From: an uncultured Myxococcales bacterium
GTDB lineage: Bacteria > Myxococcota_A > Polyangia > Polyangiales > Polyangiaceae
DNA: 64,000 bases
NCBI GenBank assembly: GCA_937949945.1
Contig: CALFEQ010000127.1
Span: 19,199-83,198, forward strand
Direction: 5' to 3'
How positions within the stretch are numbered: position 1 is the first letter of the stretch; each line of letters begins with the position of its first letter. A program made the position numbers and the translations under genes. The notes under the pieces were generated by a model. It made no database searches. It was not told the DNA's origin and saw only the letters and a program-made list of their open reading frames with translations. Shown here in pieces: positions 1 through 9,492 of this stretch.

Positions 1-33
1 CGCGGACGGAGCCCATCCGGTGTGGGCTCGAGG

Positions 34-1629
34 TTACTCGGGGTTCTCGTCGAAGATCGTGCGCGGCTGGACGCACGCCTTGTCCGACGGGAGAGGCTGC
101 TCGTCGAGGCTCGTGACGATGTCGTCCTTGCAACGGGCCTCGATGGTGAACTGCGATCCCCCCGAGAAGAAGTGCAGCGTGCCGGTGAACGCCTTGAGCG
201 GCTGGCCCTTCATCTCGAGCGGCTTGAACTCGGCGGTGGTCGTGGCGTCCGCCTGGATCGCGGCGGTGTTGCCGGTGAGCAGGTCCTTGACCGTGATCCG
301 GAACGTGCTCCGTGCCTCGAAGTTCGAGTACTCCGTGCACTCGGGGTCGGAGCTGCAGGCGTCGGCGCACTTCGCCTCCATGCTGCCGGCCGAGAAGTCG
401 ATCGATCCGTTCCCGTCGAGATCGCAGCTCGTGCCTTTGTCGACGCTCGGCACGAAGATGCCGTTCTGCTCCGGCATGAGGCCCGGCCCGAACTTCGGCG
501 TGACCTTCACCTCGGTCTCTCCGGGCACGCTGAGGACGCGTACCAGGCTGCCCGTGAGCGGCAGGAGCGTGTCCGGCGAGATGTCGAGCGGCGAGAGGAC
601 CCGTGGCTCGGGAACGAGGCAGGGGCGCCGCTGCGGGTCCCACTGCTCGAGCGTCCACGTCGGGTAGGAGAGCTGCGTGAAGCCGAAGAACTCGTTGGCC
701 GTGCCGCTGAGCGTCTTCAGGCGGTCGCACACGCGCATCCCCGGCGGCGCATTGAAGTTGAAGGCGAAGATGCTGTTGAAGCCGCCGCGCCGGTCCTTGA
801 TGTCGGTCACGTAGAAGCCGTCGGAGGCGATCCGCGTGACCACGAGATCGAAGTCGAAGCCCTGCGTCCCGTCGGGCCTCTCGTGAAAGCCGGTATCGAC
901 CTGGATCTGCTCCTTCGGGTAGGAGGTCCTGCCGTTGCCGGAGCACGTCCCCGAGGCCTCGCACTTGAGCCCGCGGATGTCCGCGACGCGGGGGTAGGCG
1001 TAGAAGATCGGAGGGCTGATCCCCTGCGCGTAGCTCCCGCCGACCTCGCTCTCGTCGTTGGCGAAGGCGCAGCCCTCGTCCGCCGGGAAGTCGATCCGTC
1101 CGTCGCCGTCGTCGTCGATGCCGTTCGCGCACGCGGGCTGGCCGAGCGGGTCGCCGGGCGTGTAGCCGAGGTCGTCGGCCACGATGTACGTGATTCCGTA
1201 CGCGTTCGTGAGGTGTACCTCGGTCTCGAGGGACTCGCCCGCGACGAGCTCGATGTTGCGGCCGACGGCGCCTTCTCCCTCGATCGGCTCGATCGCGCCC
1301 GGCTTCGCGGAGATGCGCACGAACCCGTTGAAGCCGGTGTCGACGTTCCCGTTCCGGTCGAGCGCGCGGACGATGATCCGGAACGGCTGCGGCGTGTCGA
1401 TCACGAGCGGCAGCGGCTCGAAACGCGAGCCGGTGACCTTGTCGGCGTCGATGATCTCGATCGTCAGTCGAGGGCCGGTGCGCGGCTTGCCGAAGCCGGC
1501 GTCGCTGCACGCGGCCGCGGTCGAGGCGAGGGCGACGAGGTACAGGATGGACGCCGAGCGAGGCCCGCGCGGACCGAGCACCGAGGAGAGGAGGGACTGG
1601 GGCTTCGCCCCATGGTGCGGGGGCATCAT
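34..1629 (-). CDS. Secreted lipoprotein of unknown function, coupled to 5'-nucleotidase
   Basis: I do not recognise a family. With an ATG at 1629 the protein is 531 residues. It has a hydrophobic signal segment ending in a lipobox-like TAAAC, so it is probably an outer-membrane or periplasmic lipoprotein. Further on, a run of alternating Asp and Gly (CANGIDDDGDGRIDFP) resembles a thrombospondin type-3 Ca-binding loop, and several Cys pairs suggest disulfides. The ATG overlaps the stop of the upstream 5'-nucleotidase gene as ATGA, so translation is probably coupled and the two products may work together. The first 30 or so residues (SLLSSVLGPRGPRS) look like a translated decayed heptamer array of the kind found elsewhere in the window. 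A GTG at 1581 would give a compact 24-residue signal peptide and may be the true start. The gene itself is secure; its function is not known. Confidence 0.75.
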   Translation of the reverse strand: MMPPHHGAKPQSLLSSVLGPRGPRSASILYLVALASTAAACSDAGFGKPRTGPRLTIEIIDADKVTGSRFEPLPLVIDTPQPFRIIVRALDRNGNVDTGFNGFVRISAKPGAIEPIEGEGAVGRNIELVAGESLETEVHLTNAYGITYIVADDLGYTPGDPLGQPACANGIDDDGDGRIDFPADEGCAFANDESEVGGSYAQGISPPIFYAYPRVADIRGLKCEASGTCSGNGRTSYPKEQIQVDTGFHERPDGTQGFDFDLVVTRIASDGFYVTDIKDRRGGFNSIFAFNFNAPPGMRVCDRLKTLSGTANEFFGFTQLSYPTWTLEQWDPQRRPCLVPEPRVLSPLDISPDTLLPLTGSLVRVLSVPGETEVKVTPKFGPGLMPEQNGIFVPSVDKGTSCDLDGNGSIDFSAGSMEAKCADACSSDPECTEYSNFEARSTFRITVKDLLTGNTAAIQADATTTAEFKPLEMKGQPLKAFTGTLHFFSGGSQFTIEARCKDDIVTSLDEQPLPSDKACVQPRTIFDENPE

Positions 1630-4112
1630 CGACCGATCATCTCCACGCGGCCGTCGGTGAAGCTGCCGATCGAGGCGTCCACGCACGCCAGGATCTTGCA
1701 CTCCTCGCCGGCGAGCGAGCAGGCGTTGATGGGCACCCTGCAGGCCGCGACGTCCTTCGCCGTGGCGCAGCGCTTCTCGTGGAACTGCGCGACCTCGTCA
1801 CGACACGAGCGGAGCACGCAGCGGCCGTTCCCGGCGTCGCACGAGCCCTCCGTCCGACAGGTGTTGCCGTCGGCGACGGAGTGCCCCGGGCACGCGCAGA
1901 CCATGGCGGGGTCGCCGCAGTCCGCGTCGGTCGAGCACGCCTTGAGGCCGTCGGGCGTCCCGTTGTTCGCGTCCCAGCCGCAAGGCCTGCCCGCGCGCAG
2001 GTAGTCGATGAGGGCGTCGCGCTGCTGGATCTTCGTGTCGAACTGGGTCGTGTTGCGCTGCAGGACGCGGAAGCCGGAGCCGCCGCTCGCGAGGTAGTTG
2101 CTCGTGGCGAGCTCGTACAGGTTCGTGGGCTTGATGGGCGAGAGACACAGGCCCCTGCGTTTGCCCTCCGCCTTCGAGCACGAGCCGGGCAGGGGACGGC
2201 TGGGATCGTCCGAGCAATCCGCGTCCGACTCGCAGATCTTCTCGGTCGTGCCGATGTAGACCTGCTCGGCGCAGGCCTCGACCTCGCAGATGCCTCGCTC
2301 CTCGTTGCAGGTGCTGCCCTTGAGGCGCGCGGCGCAAACTTCTTCGTGGCCCCTCTCGCAGCGGACGATGCAGGTCTTCGTCTCGGGGTCGCACGCGTCG
2401 CGTCCGGCGGCGATGCAGACGCTGTCGTCGTCGCAAGGGATCTCGAGCCGCTGGCAACCGGTGCAGTTGAGGCGGACGCGCGCGCCGGCGATCTGGATCT
2501 GCGTGCTGCAGCCGCGCCGCGCCGAGCGGCGGGCCGTGAAGTCGAACAGCTCCTGCACCTCGCCGCCGGACAGCTGCATCTTCGCGATCGAGTTGTCGAA
2601 CGGGAAGATGTTGAACATCTGCTCGATCGTCACCGGGCCCGGGTTGAGGTCGGCGCGGATGCCCGTCGAGTTCGTGAGCGAGAAGTCGGTCTGGATGCCG
2701 AGTCGCAGCCAGATGGCGTTTCCGACGACGTTGCCGAGCGGCGAGTCGCCGCCGGTCGGCGAGAAACGGCGCGAGCCCTGCGGGCTGTAGCCGACGAGGA
2801 TGTCGAGGTCGAGCGCGTTGTCGAGCGCGCGCTGGTAGGGCTGGAGGAGCTCGACCATCGCGGGGTCCTCGGGGACCGTCGCGTCGATCGGGAACGCCTG
2901 GTAGCGCAGCGTCTGGATCTCGAAGCCGTTGACCGGATCGTAGTCGGCCGGATCGCCTGTCGGAGAGGCGCGCGCCGGATCGTTCGTGACGACGAGGTCG
3001 AGGCGGCCGACGTACTTCGCGAACGCGCCGGAGTGCGCGATGACGACGCGGCGAGGCTTGCACGGCCGCTTGAAGGCCCACGGGTGGTTGACGGGATCGT
3101 AGTTGCCGGCCGGACCTCGCAGCTCGGGCTCGGGATCGTCCGGCGGCGTGAACGCCGGATCGATCGCGGCGTTCGGGTCGATCGCCCAGACGAAGCCCGG
3201 ATTGTTCGGGTCCGCCGAGCAGTCGTAGATCTCCTGAGGCGGGTTGATGACGACGTGGTTGTGCCCGCCCATGATGAAGTCGAGGCCGGTCGTCCCGCGG
3301 ACCGCGCGCTGATCGTGCTCGAGCCCCATGTGCGAGACGGCGCCGATGAGGTCGACGTACGGCCGGAGCAGGTCGACGTAGAACTGCACCACCTCGACCG
3401 TGTTGAGCGGCGTGATGCCGAGGCGGTTCGGCTGATCGAAGATCGACGTGAGGCTCGAGAGGTTCGCCATCCCGATCACGCCGACCTTCAGCCCGCCGAC
3501 GTTGAAGACGACGAACGGCCGCGCGACCGAGCCGAGGCGGGCGATGGTCGCCGTGGGCGAGTCCTGCGTCGTGTCTTCGTATTTGTAGTTCGCGCTGAGG
3601 AGGGCGAAGTTCCCCCAGCGCTGCATCTGCGTCGCGAGGTTCTGCGCGCCGAAGTCGAACTCGTGGTTGCCGACGACGGCCGCGTCGACGCCGAGCTGGC
3701 TCATCACGCGGACTTCGGGCTCGCCGCGGAAGAAGTTGAAGATGGGCGCGCCCTGGAAGCAGTCGCCGGAGTCGAGGTGGATGACGCGCCCCGCGCGCGC
3801 GCGTTCGCGGTTGAGGATGTAGGCCATCCGAGCGACGCCGCCGACGTTGGCGACCGTGTTGAGCTCGCCGAGCCCGAGCGTGGCGTCGACCTGGGTGATG
3901 ACCTGCTCGTACGGGAAGAGGCGCGAGTGGATGTCCGACGTGTGCAGGATCGTCAGGCTCACGTCGCACGTCTGCCCGGGCGGGCAGACGTGCTCGATTC
4001 CCTCCTCGGCCGGGGCGCAGGCGGGCTGCGCGCCTCCGAAGACACCGAGCCCGCCGATCGCGAGGATCGCCGCGGAGATGCGCGCGGCAAGAGCACGCGG
4101 GACGAACACCAT
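1626..4112 (-). CDS. Secreted 5'-nucleotidase / 2',3'-cyclic phosphodiesterase family protein
   Basis: This 828-residue exported metallophosphoesterase of the UshA/5'-nucleotidase family probably hydrolyses nucleotides or related phosphomonoesters outside the cytoplasm. After a signal segment (Cys32 could be a non-canonical lipoprotein cysteine), the metallophosphatase domain carries the DIH metal motif (Asp60, His62), GNHEFDFG and GGHNH. The 5'-nucleotidase C-terminal domain follows from about residue 445 (GDSPLGNVVGNAIW, FPFDNSIAKMQLSG) and closes with NYLASGGSGF. It is much longer than the usual 520-550 residues because Cys-rich stretches interrupt and extend the C-terminal domain (about 535-650 and 700-815), which is typical of myxobacterial secreted proteins. 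The gene leads a two-gene unit with the lipoprotein downstream. The substrate cannot be read from sequence. Confidence 0.9.
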   Translation of the reverse strand: MVFVPRALAARISAAILAIGGLGVFGGAQPACAPAEEGIEHVCPPGQTCDVSLTILHTSDIHSRLFPYEQVITQVDATLGLGELNTVANVGGVARMAYILNRERARAGRVIHLDSGDCFQGAPIFNFFRGEPEVRVMSQLGVDAAVVGNHEFDFGAQNLATQMQRWGNFALLSANYKYEDTTQDSPTATIARLGSVARPFVVFNVGGLKVGVIGMANLSSLTSIFDQPNRLGITPLNTVEVVQFYVDLLRPYVDLIGAVSHMGLEHDQRAVRGTTGLDFIMGGHNHVVINPPQEIYDCSADPNNPGFVWAIDPNAAIDPAFTPPDDPEPELRGPAGNYDPVNHPWAFKRPCKPRRVVIAHSGAFAKYVGRLDLVVTNDPARASPTGDPADYDPVNGFEIQTLRYQAFPIDATVPEDPAMVELLQPYQRALDNALDLDILVGYSPQGSRRFSPTGGDSPLGNVVGNAIWLRLGIQTDFSLTNSTGIRADLNPGPVTIEQMFNIFPFDNSIAKMQLSGGEVQELFDFTARRSARRGCSTQIQIAGARVRLNCTGCQRLEIPCDDDSVCIAAGRDACDPETKTCIVRCERGHEEVCAARLKGSTCNEERGICEVEACAEQVYIGTTEKICESDADCSDDPSRPLPGSCSKAEGKRRGLCLSPIKPTNLYELATSNYLASGGSGFRVLQRNTTQFDTKIQQRDALIDYLRAGRPCGWDANNGTPDGLKACSTDADCGDPAMVCACPGHSVADGNTCRTEGSCDAGNGRCVLRSCRDEVAQFHEKRCATAKDVAACRVPINACSLAGEECKILACVDASIGSFTDGRVEMIGR

Positions 4113-4263
4113 GGGCCGGCGGGCACCTTAACATGCTTTTTCGCCTCGCGTCGCGGCCCAAAGAGCGGGTCCGGGCGCTCGAGCTGTCGCCGGGCCTTCG
4201 TCGGCCGGCCGGCGGGAGACCGGCAGGAGCGCACCGGCGCGCCCCCGCGTGGCGCGGCCTCGG

Positions 4264-5040
4264 TCAGCGGGCCGGGGCGGCCGACGCGCGCTTCGCCGCT
4301 CGATCGAGCGCGTCCACGGCGAAGCGGGTCGCCTTCGACCACATGTCGAGCCAGTCGTGCTCTTCGACGGCGTGCGTCGCGTTCGGATACTCGACGTGGA
4401 CGAGCGGCCCGGCGTCTTCGCCCGCGGCCTCGTAGAGAGGACGCAGCTTCTCGACGAGCGCGCGCGCCGGGCCGGGGCGGACGTTGTCGTCGAGCGCGCC
4501 GTTCAAGAGGAGGAGCGGGCGCGGCGGGAATTTCTCGGGGTGGAGGTGCGGCGACTCCTTCACGACGTCGGCGAGGTCGTCCGGCACCTTGCCGTCGCGC
4601 GGGGTCCAGTCGGGCGAGCCGAGGAAGGACACGATGGCGGCGAGGCGCGGCTCCACCGTCGCGGCGGCGAGAGCGACGAAGGCGCCGAAGGAGACGCCGG
4701 CGATCCCGACGGCGCGATGGCCGAGGGACAAGACGTGGTCGAGCAGCTTCGGGACCTCGTCGCGCGCTTCGCGGATCAGGCGGAGCAGGACGTAGTGGCC
4801 GGGCAGGCTCAGCGCGTCCGGCATCGTGCCCACGACGTCGCTGTGGCGCGCGCCGTGATGGGGAGCGTCGACGAGGATCGCCGTGATGCCCGCGGCGGCG
4901 AGCATACGGGCCTCGCGGTCGAGGGAGTCCTTGGAGCTCCGGAGGCCGTGATAGACGAGAAGCGCGCCCGGCGTCGGTCCGTCCGACGACTCGGGCGCGT
5001 AGATGCGGAGCGGGATGTCGCCGGCGAAGGTGTCCACCAT
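4264..5040 (-). CDS. Alpha/beta hydrolase (dienelactone hydrolase / prolyl oligopeptidase type)
   Basis: This 258-residue cytoplasmic serine hydrolase has an alpha/beta-hydrolase fold. An oxyanion-region VYHG is followed by the nucleophile elbow GVSFGA, the probable acid Asp in NGALDDNVRP and the catalytic His in NATHAVEEHD, in the correct order. There is no signal peptide. The closest general type is the YitV/YtaP or dienelactone-hydrolase-like esterase group. The natural substrate is unknown. The start ATG at 5040 fits the beginning of the fold. It lies between two secreted-protein genes, with about 150 bases on its downstream side that hold nothing I recognise. Confidence 0.88.
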   Translation of the reverse strand: MVDTFAGDIPLRIYAPESSDGPTPGALLVYHGLRSSKDSLDREARMLAAAGITAILVDAPHHGARHSDVVGTMPDALSLPGHYVLLRLIREARDEVPKLLDHVLSLGHRAVGIAGVSFGAFVALAAATVEPRLAAIVSFLGSPDWTPRDGKVPDDLADVVKESPHLHPEKFPPRPLLLLNGALDDNVRPGPARALVEKLRPLYEAAGEDAGPLVHVEYPNATHAVEEHDWLDMWSKATRFAVDALDRAAKRASAAPAR

Positions 5041-5074
5041 CGCCGGCGATGTTACACGCTCGCCACGACTCCGA

Positions 5075-7636
5075 TCAGTTCGCCTGGATCATCGTGTCGA
5101 GGTCGAACATGCCGGCGCTGATCGTGGAGACGTCCTTGCCCTTGGCTCGCGCCGACACGCTCGTGAAGCCGGCCTTGATGAAGCGCTCGCGCTTCACCCA
5201 GAAGGTGCTCTTCACTTCGGCGTCCACGGTCATGCCGATGTCGAGGTTGTCGCGCGGCACGAGGGCGAGGAGCGGGAACGTCGCCGTGTGCTCGTCGTAG
5301 AGCGGGCCGTTGATGTGGTCGGCCGCCTTCACGAGGTCGTCGAAGAGGCGGGCCGCAGCCTTGGCGCGGTCGTGGCTCGTCGACTCGATGACCGCGGTCT
5401 CGTAGGCGCGGGCGGCGCCGCCGTCGACCGAGAAGCGGATGCCGAGCGGATAGGAGGCGAAGCGGCGGCCGTCGAGCGCGACCGGGACGAGGCGCTCGGC
5501 GTCGGCGATGAGCCGGTACTCCTTCGCGCGCGCCTCGAACGTCGCCGCCATCCGTTCGATGTCCTGGCCCCACTTCTGGTCGACGGTGGCGCGCACGGCG
5601 TTCTTGTCGAGGGTGGCGCCGACCTTCTGTCGGTCGGCGTACACGGCCGTCAGGTACTCGCGGAGCACGGCCGAGTACTCGGCCCTGGTGCGCCGGGTGA
5701 GCGCGTCGAGCCCGCGGTCGTCGAATCGGAGGTCGAGGGTGAACGACGCGGAGGGGCCGTTCATCGCATCGAGGTGGTGGATGCCCACCGACTGGAGCGT
5801 CAAGCGGACGTTCGCAGCCTCGCGCACGAGCTTCTGGAAGTCGGCCGGCATCTCCCGGAGGAAGGGCTCGATCGCCGCGAGACCCTGCTCCTTCAGCTCG
5901 ATCATCTTCGGGTCGTCGAGCAGGCGGACGTTGCACTGCTCGTCCCAGCGGCGCGTGTGGCTCTGCGGATCCTCCTGCACGGGGCACTTCGACCAGACGA
6001 GGCGCTGCATCGCGTTGCCGTAGCGGTCGAGCGCTTCGATGCCCACGGGCCCGATGAGGCCGAGCAACAGTCCGTCGACGTTGTCGATGATGAGGTCGTC
6101 GTGGATGTGCTCGTCGCCGGCGGCCGTCTGGAGGAACAGGTTGGCCTCGCTACGGAAGGTCGACGGATCGCGTGCGTCGAGCGTCTGGGCGGCGAGGCCG
6201 GTGCGCGTGTAGCCGTGCTTCTTCTGGAACCACCCGCCGCCCTTGTGGACGGTGTCGAACAGGATCGCGCGCGCGCCGTCCGGCGTCTGCACGACGAAGG
6301 TGCCTTCCTTGTTCACGACGGCGCGGTGGTAGATGTTCATGCCGAGCAGCTCGAAGCCGAAGCTGCGCGTCGACGTCGTCGCGGCGCGGACGGCGTCGAA
6401 CTCCGCGACGACGGCCGGGGCGGGCTCGCCGAGGTCACGGTTGTAGAGCGCCTGCGCGAGGCGGAGATCGAGCTTCAGCACCTGCTGGAGCGCGCGCTCG
6501 ACCTCGTCGGGGTTGCCCCGATCGAGGTGGAACCGGAAGCGCGAGAGGCTCACGCGCGAGCTCGTCCTGGAGGACTGGCCCTCGATGCGGAACGAGAGGT
6601 ACGAGTTGAGCCGCTTCTCGATCGCCTTCTCGACGAGGCGAGCGAGGTCGACGCGCGCGACGCCGAAGTCCACCTCGCGGAGGCAGCGCTGGCCGTCGTC
6701 GCAGATGCCTTTGACGCCCCAGCCGTCGCGGATCGCCGCGTGGAAGGAGAGGCCCTTGCCGTTCTCGACGCCGACGTCGACGACGACCTCGTCGCCGTCG
6801 AGGCGCACGAGCTGGACGTCGAGCTGGCCGCCGATGACCGTCGAGACGCCGGCCGACACGACGATGCGGTAGGTGAGGGCGCCCGTCGGGCTGGCGACGA
6901 GGATCGGCGCGCCGAGGCCGAAGTTGCCGCCGAGCTTGCCGAGGCCTCGGAGCGCGAACATCTCGCCGGGCTTCATGTTGCGGATGTCGCGGATCGATCG
7001 CGGGTAGACGAAGCCGCGCATCTCCTTGGCGGCCGCGAGCGGCGAGGCGAGCAGCGAGGGCAGCTTGTCGTCGGGGGCGGCGAGAATGACGCGGGAGACG
7101 AGCTCCGCGCCGGCGTCGAATCCGAGCGTGACGCTCGCGTCGGTCCCGAAGCCGTTCGCGGGGATGCTCCAGTCCCGGCCGAGGCCGGCGCGCGCGGCGA
7201 ACGCCGACTCGATGTAGTACTCGTCCGCGCTGTTCTCGAGGTGGCGGAGGCGGACGGCGTTCACCTGCGTCGCGAGCTCCTTCTCGCCGAAGCGAGCCGC
7301 GAGACCGCTCACGACCTGATCGAGCCCTTTGATCTGTGCGCCGCTCGGCAACACCTTGCTCGGCTCGGCGTGCGCGGCGAAGACCTGCGGGGCCTCGAAG
7401 CGCGCGCCGAAGCTCGGCGAGGCGAGCCGATCGTTCAGCGCGTCGGTCGCGAAGCCGACGGCGACGCGGGTGAGATCGCCGAGGTCGAGACGCTTGGCGT
7501 CGGCCCAATAGGCTTTGAGCTCGCTCACCTCCGCTTCGGCGGCTTCGACCTCTTCGTCGTCGGTCGGAGCCGCACACGCGGCGGTCACGGACATCGAGAG
7601 GAGAGCGAGGACCGAGAGGAGCGAGCGAGCACGCAT
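5075..7636 (-). CDS. Large lipoprotein of unknown function
   Basis: The 853-residue product starts with a clear lipoprotein signal: basic n-region, hydrophobic core and lipobox VTAAC with Cys21. An acidic linker rich in Glu and Asp follows. The mature part is soluble-looking with mixed alpha/beta composition, few cysteines and no transmembrane segment. I see no catalytic motif and do not recognise the family. Codon use matches its neighbours, so recent transfer is not indicated. The gene stands alone between the GH43 gene upstream and the hydrolase gene downstream. The roughly 180 bases before its start hold an inverted repeat TGCGC-GAATT-GCGCA and a heptamer array. Confidence 0.8.
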   Translation of the reverse strand: MRARSLLSVLALLSMSVTAACAAPTDDEEVEAAEAEVSELKAYWADAKRLDLGDLTRVAVGFATDALNDRLASPSFGARFEAPQVFAAHAEPSKVLPSGAQIKGLDQVVSGLAARFGEKELATQVNAVRLRHLENSADEYYIESAFAARAGLGRDWSIPANGFGTDASVTLGFDAGAELVSRVILAAPDDKLPSLLASPLAAAKEMRGFVYPRSIRDIRNMKPGEMFALRGLGKLGGNFGLGAPILVASPTGALTYRIVVSAGVSTVIGGQLDVQLVRLDGDEVVVDVGVENGKGLSFHAAIRDGWGVKGICDDGQRCLREVDFGVARVDLARLVEKAIEKRLNSYLSFRIEGQSSRTSSRVSLSRFRFHLDRGNPDEVERALQQVLKLDLRLAQALYNRDLGEPAPAVVAEFDAVRAATTSTRSFGFELLGMNIYHRAVVNKEGTFVVQTPDGARAILFDTVHKGGGWFQKKHGYTRTGLAAQTLDARDPSTFRSEANLFLQTAAGDEHIHDDLIIDNVDGLLLGLIGPVGIEALDRYGNAMQRLVWSKCPVQEDPQSHTRRWDEQCNVRLLDDPKMIELKEQGLAAIEPFLREMPADFQKLVREAANVRLTLQSVGIHHLDAMNGPSASFTLDLRFDDRGLDALTRRTRAEYSAVLREYLTAVYADRQKVGATLDKNAVRATVDQKWGQDIERMAATFEARAKEYRLIADAERLVPVALDGRRFASYPLGIRFSVDGGAARAYETAVIESTSHDRAKAAARLFDDLVKAADHINGPLYDEHTATFPLLALVPRDNLDIGMTVDAEVKSTFWVKRERFIKAGFTSVSARAKGKDVSTISAGMFDLDTMIQAN

Positions 7637-7779
7637 GGTGTCCTACATCGGTACACATCGCATGCCACTGTAGCTTTCTGTAAAATCCGATACTTCGGGG
7701 ACGGCGCTGCGCGAATTGCGCAAAGGGTGATGGACAAACGATCCAGATCAGCCCTCGCCAGAGCCGCGCGCGGCCCCTC

Positions 7780-7807
7780 CTGGAGCCCGGAGCCCGGAGC
7801 CTGGAGC
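7780..7807 (-). repeat. Heptamer array after the GH43 gene
   Basis: Four tandem 7-bp units (ctggagc, ccggagc, ccggagc, ctggagc on the plus strand; GGCTCCA/GGCTCCG read on the minus strand) start 11 bases beyond the TGA of the GH43 gene. A short GTTCA spacer separates them from the stop region. The spacer and array match the end of ptsI at 9611-9637, which supports one repeat family attached to gene ends. Confidence 0.85.
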
Positions 7808-7818
7808 CTGAACTCCAG

Positions 7819-9387
7819 TCACTCCTCGCCCGGCCAAGGCTGCGCGCCGACCGTGGGCGTGCCGTCGCCGATCGAGGGCCAGCCGTCCTTCCACGTGATC
7901 CGATCGACGAGCACCATGCGGCCCTTCGCGGTCACCGCGGTGCCGTTCCCGGCGTTCTGCCACGCGTGATAAACGAAGTAGTCGAGCGCCTCGCCCGACG
8001 GGTTCGGCAGGACGTGCGGGACGCGCACGACGGACCCGTGCCCGGGACCGACCCACGACGCGTTGTTCGCGAGGATCGGCGGACCCTTCTTCTCCCACGG
8101 TCCGGTGATCGATGTCGCGCGGGCGACGCCCGTGCGGTAGCGGTGGTCGTAGACGTTGCCGCTGTAGAACATGTAATAGCGGCCCTCGCGCTTGACGACC
8201 CACGGCGCCTCGACGACGCCGCCTTCCCACGTGCTCGGATCGTTGACGAGCACCTGTACGGGCGCGCTGTCGGGCGCGAACGAGAGCCCGTCGGGCGCGA
8301 GGCGGCGCACGTAGATCGGCGTCGGCTTCCCGTGCGCGTTACCGTCGATCTTGTAGAAGAGCCAGCGGGAGCCGTCGTCGTCTTCGAAGAACGTCGCGTC
8401 GATGACGCCCTGCGGGTCCTCGACGAGCGCCGAGCCGCGATCGGTCCACGGTCCCGTCGGCGAGGTCGCGTGCGCGACGCCGATCGAGAGCACGTTCGCG
8501 GCGTTCACGGTCGTGTAGTAGGCGAGGAACGCATCGCCGACGCGGTGCAGCTCCGGCGCCCAGTTTCGGCCGCCGTTGTCCGCCCACGACGGCTTGCCCT
8601 GCGGCAGGATCGCCGCGCCCGGCACGGTCTCCCAGCGCACGAGATCGCGTGACGTGCGGATGGGGAACGAGCCGCCGGTGCACGCCGCGTAGAACGTGAG
8701 CGCGCCGCCGACGCCCGTGACCCCGAGCACGCCGGGGTCGGGGCAGTCGGACGCGATGACCGGATTCGCGAAAGGAGGCTTCGGGCCCGGGATGCCGCTC
8801 GGTCGCTGCCGGGTGCGGAAGCGATCGGAAGGGATGACCTCCTCGGGCAGTCCGTCTGCCGACCACGACAGCTTCACGGACGCCTCGAGATCGACCTCGA
8901 AGTAATCGAGGCGGATGTCGACCGGCTCGTCCTTCACGAGGTCGATCTCGCCGGTGTGCCGCTCGACGAAGTGCGCGCGCCAGTCGTCGATGACGAGCTT
9001 GCCGTCGATCCAGAGGCGGACGCCGTCGTCGGCGTCGATCGCGAACGTCGTCTTGCCCGTCACGGCCGGCGTGAGCGTGCCCGTCCATCGCACCGAGAAG
9101 CGATCCTTCCCGACGCCGTCCACGGGCGCCCCGTCCTTCCAATCGTGGTCGACGCCGGGCTCGACGCGCTCGACCACCTTGTCGTGGTAGCCGTCGAAGT
9201 ACTCGGCGAACAGCCCCGGAACCGGAGGCGGCTCGGGCGCGCCGCCTTCGACGTCCGCGCCCGCGTCGCGCGCGCCCGACGGAGGCCCACCGCCGCCGAG
9301 CGGCTCGGACGGCGCGAGATCCTCCTGGCAGGCGCCGACGACGAACGACGCCACGAGCGCGCCCAGTGTCGTCCTGAGGAGCGGCAC
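7819..9387 (-). CDS. Lipoprotein with PA14 domain and GH43 glycoside hydrolase domain
   Basis: The 522-residue product has a signal ending in lipobox VVGAC (Cys20) and a Gly/Ala/Pro-rich linker. A PA14 carbohydrate-binding-type domain follows at about 52-190 (GLFAEYFDG, IDADDGVRLWIDGKLV, LDYFEVDLEASVKLSW). Then comes a five-bladed GH43 domain at about 205-510. The three expected catalytic acids are visible: the base in SDCPDPGV, the pKa modulator in GVIDATFF and the proton donor in VVEAPWV. GH43 enzymes cleave arabinan or xylan side chains by inversion, so this is probably a surface-anchored arabinanase or xylosidase that helps degrade plant polysaccharide. The exact specificity cannot be assigned. 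It lies downstream of ptsI on the same strand but is separated by 250 bases of repeats, so co-transcription is doubtful. Confidence 0.92.
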   Translation of the reverse strand: MPLLRTTLGALVASFVVGACQEDLAPSEPLGGGGPPSGARDAGADVEGGAPEPPPVPGLFAEYFDGYHDKVVERVEPGVDHDWKDGAPVDGVGKDRFSVRWTGTLTPAVTGKTTFAIDADDGVRLWIDGKLVIDDWRAHFVERHTGEIDLVKDEPVDIRLDYFEVDLEASVKLSWSADGLPEEVIPSDRFRTRQRPSGIPGPKPPFANPVIASDCPDPGVLGVTGVGGALTFYAACTGGSFPIRTSRDLVRWETVPGAAILPQGKPSWADNGGRNWAPELHRVGDAFLAYYTTVNAANVLSIGVAHATSPTGPWTDRGSALVEDPQGVIDATFFEDDDGSRWLFYKIDGNAHGKPTPIYVRRLAPDGLSFAPDSAPVQVLVNDPSTWEGGVVEAPWVVKREGRYYMFYSGNVYDHRYRTGVARATSITGPWEKKGPPILANNASWVGPGHGSVVRVPHVLPNPSGEALDYFVYHAWQNAGNGTAVTAKGRMVLVDRITWKDGWPSIGDGTPTVGAQPWPGEE

Positions 9388-9492
9388 GCGTCAGAGATCC
9401 CATGATCGGTCGTCGCGTGCCAAGACCGTTCAGCCACGCAAAGGCTGGTGGAAAATTCCAGACGGCAGTCTCCAGACTCCCGCTGGGCGAGC

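Noticed and set aside
7710..7724. TGCGC-GAATT-GCGCA inverted repeat as a terminator of the GH43 gene
   Set aside because: The stem is only 5 bp, has no T run and lies about 95 bases beyond the stop. It could equally be an operator of the next gene, so no call is made.
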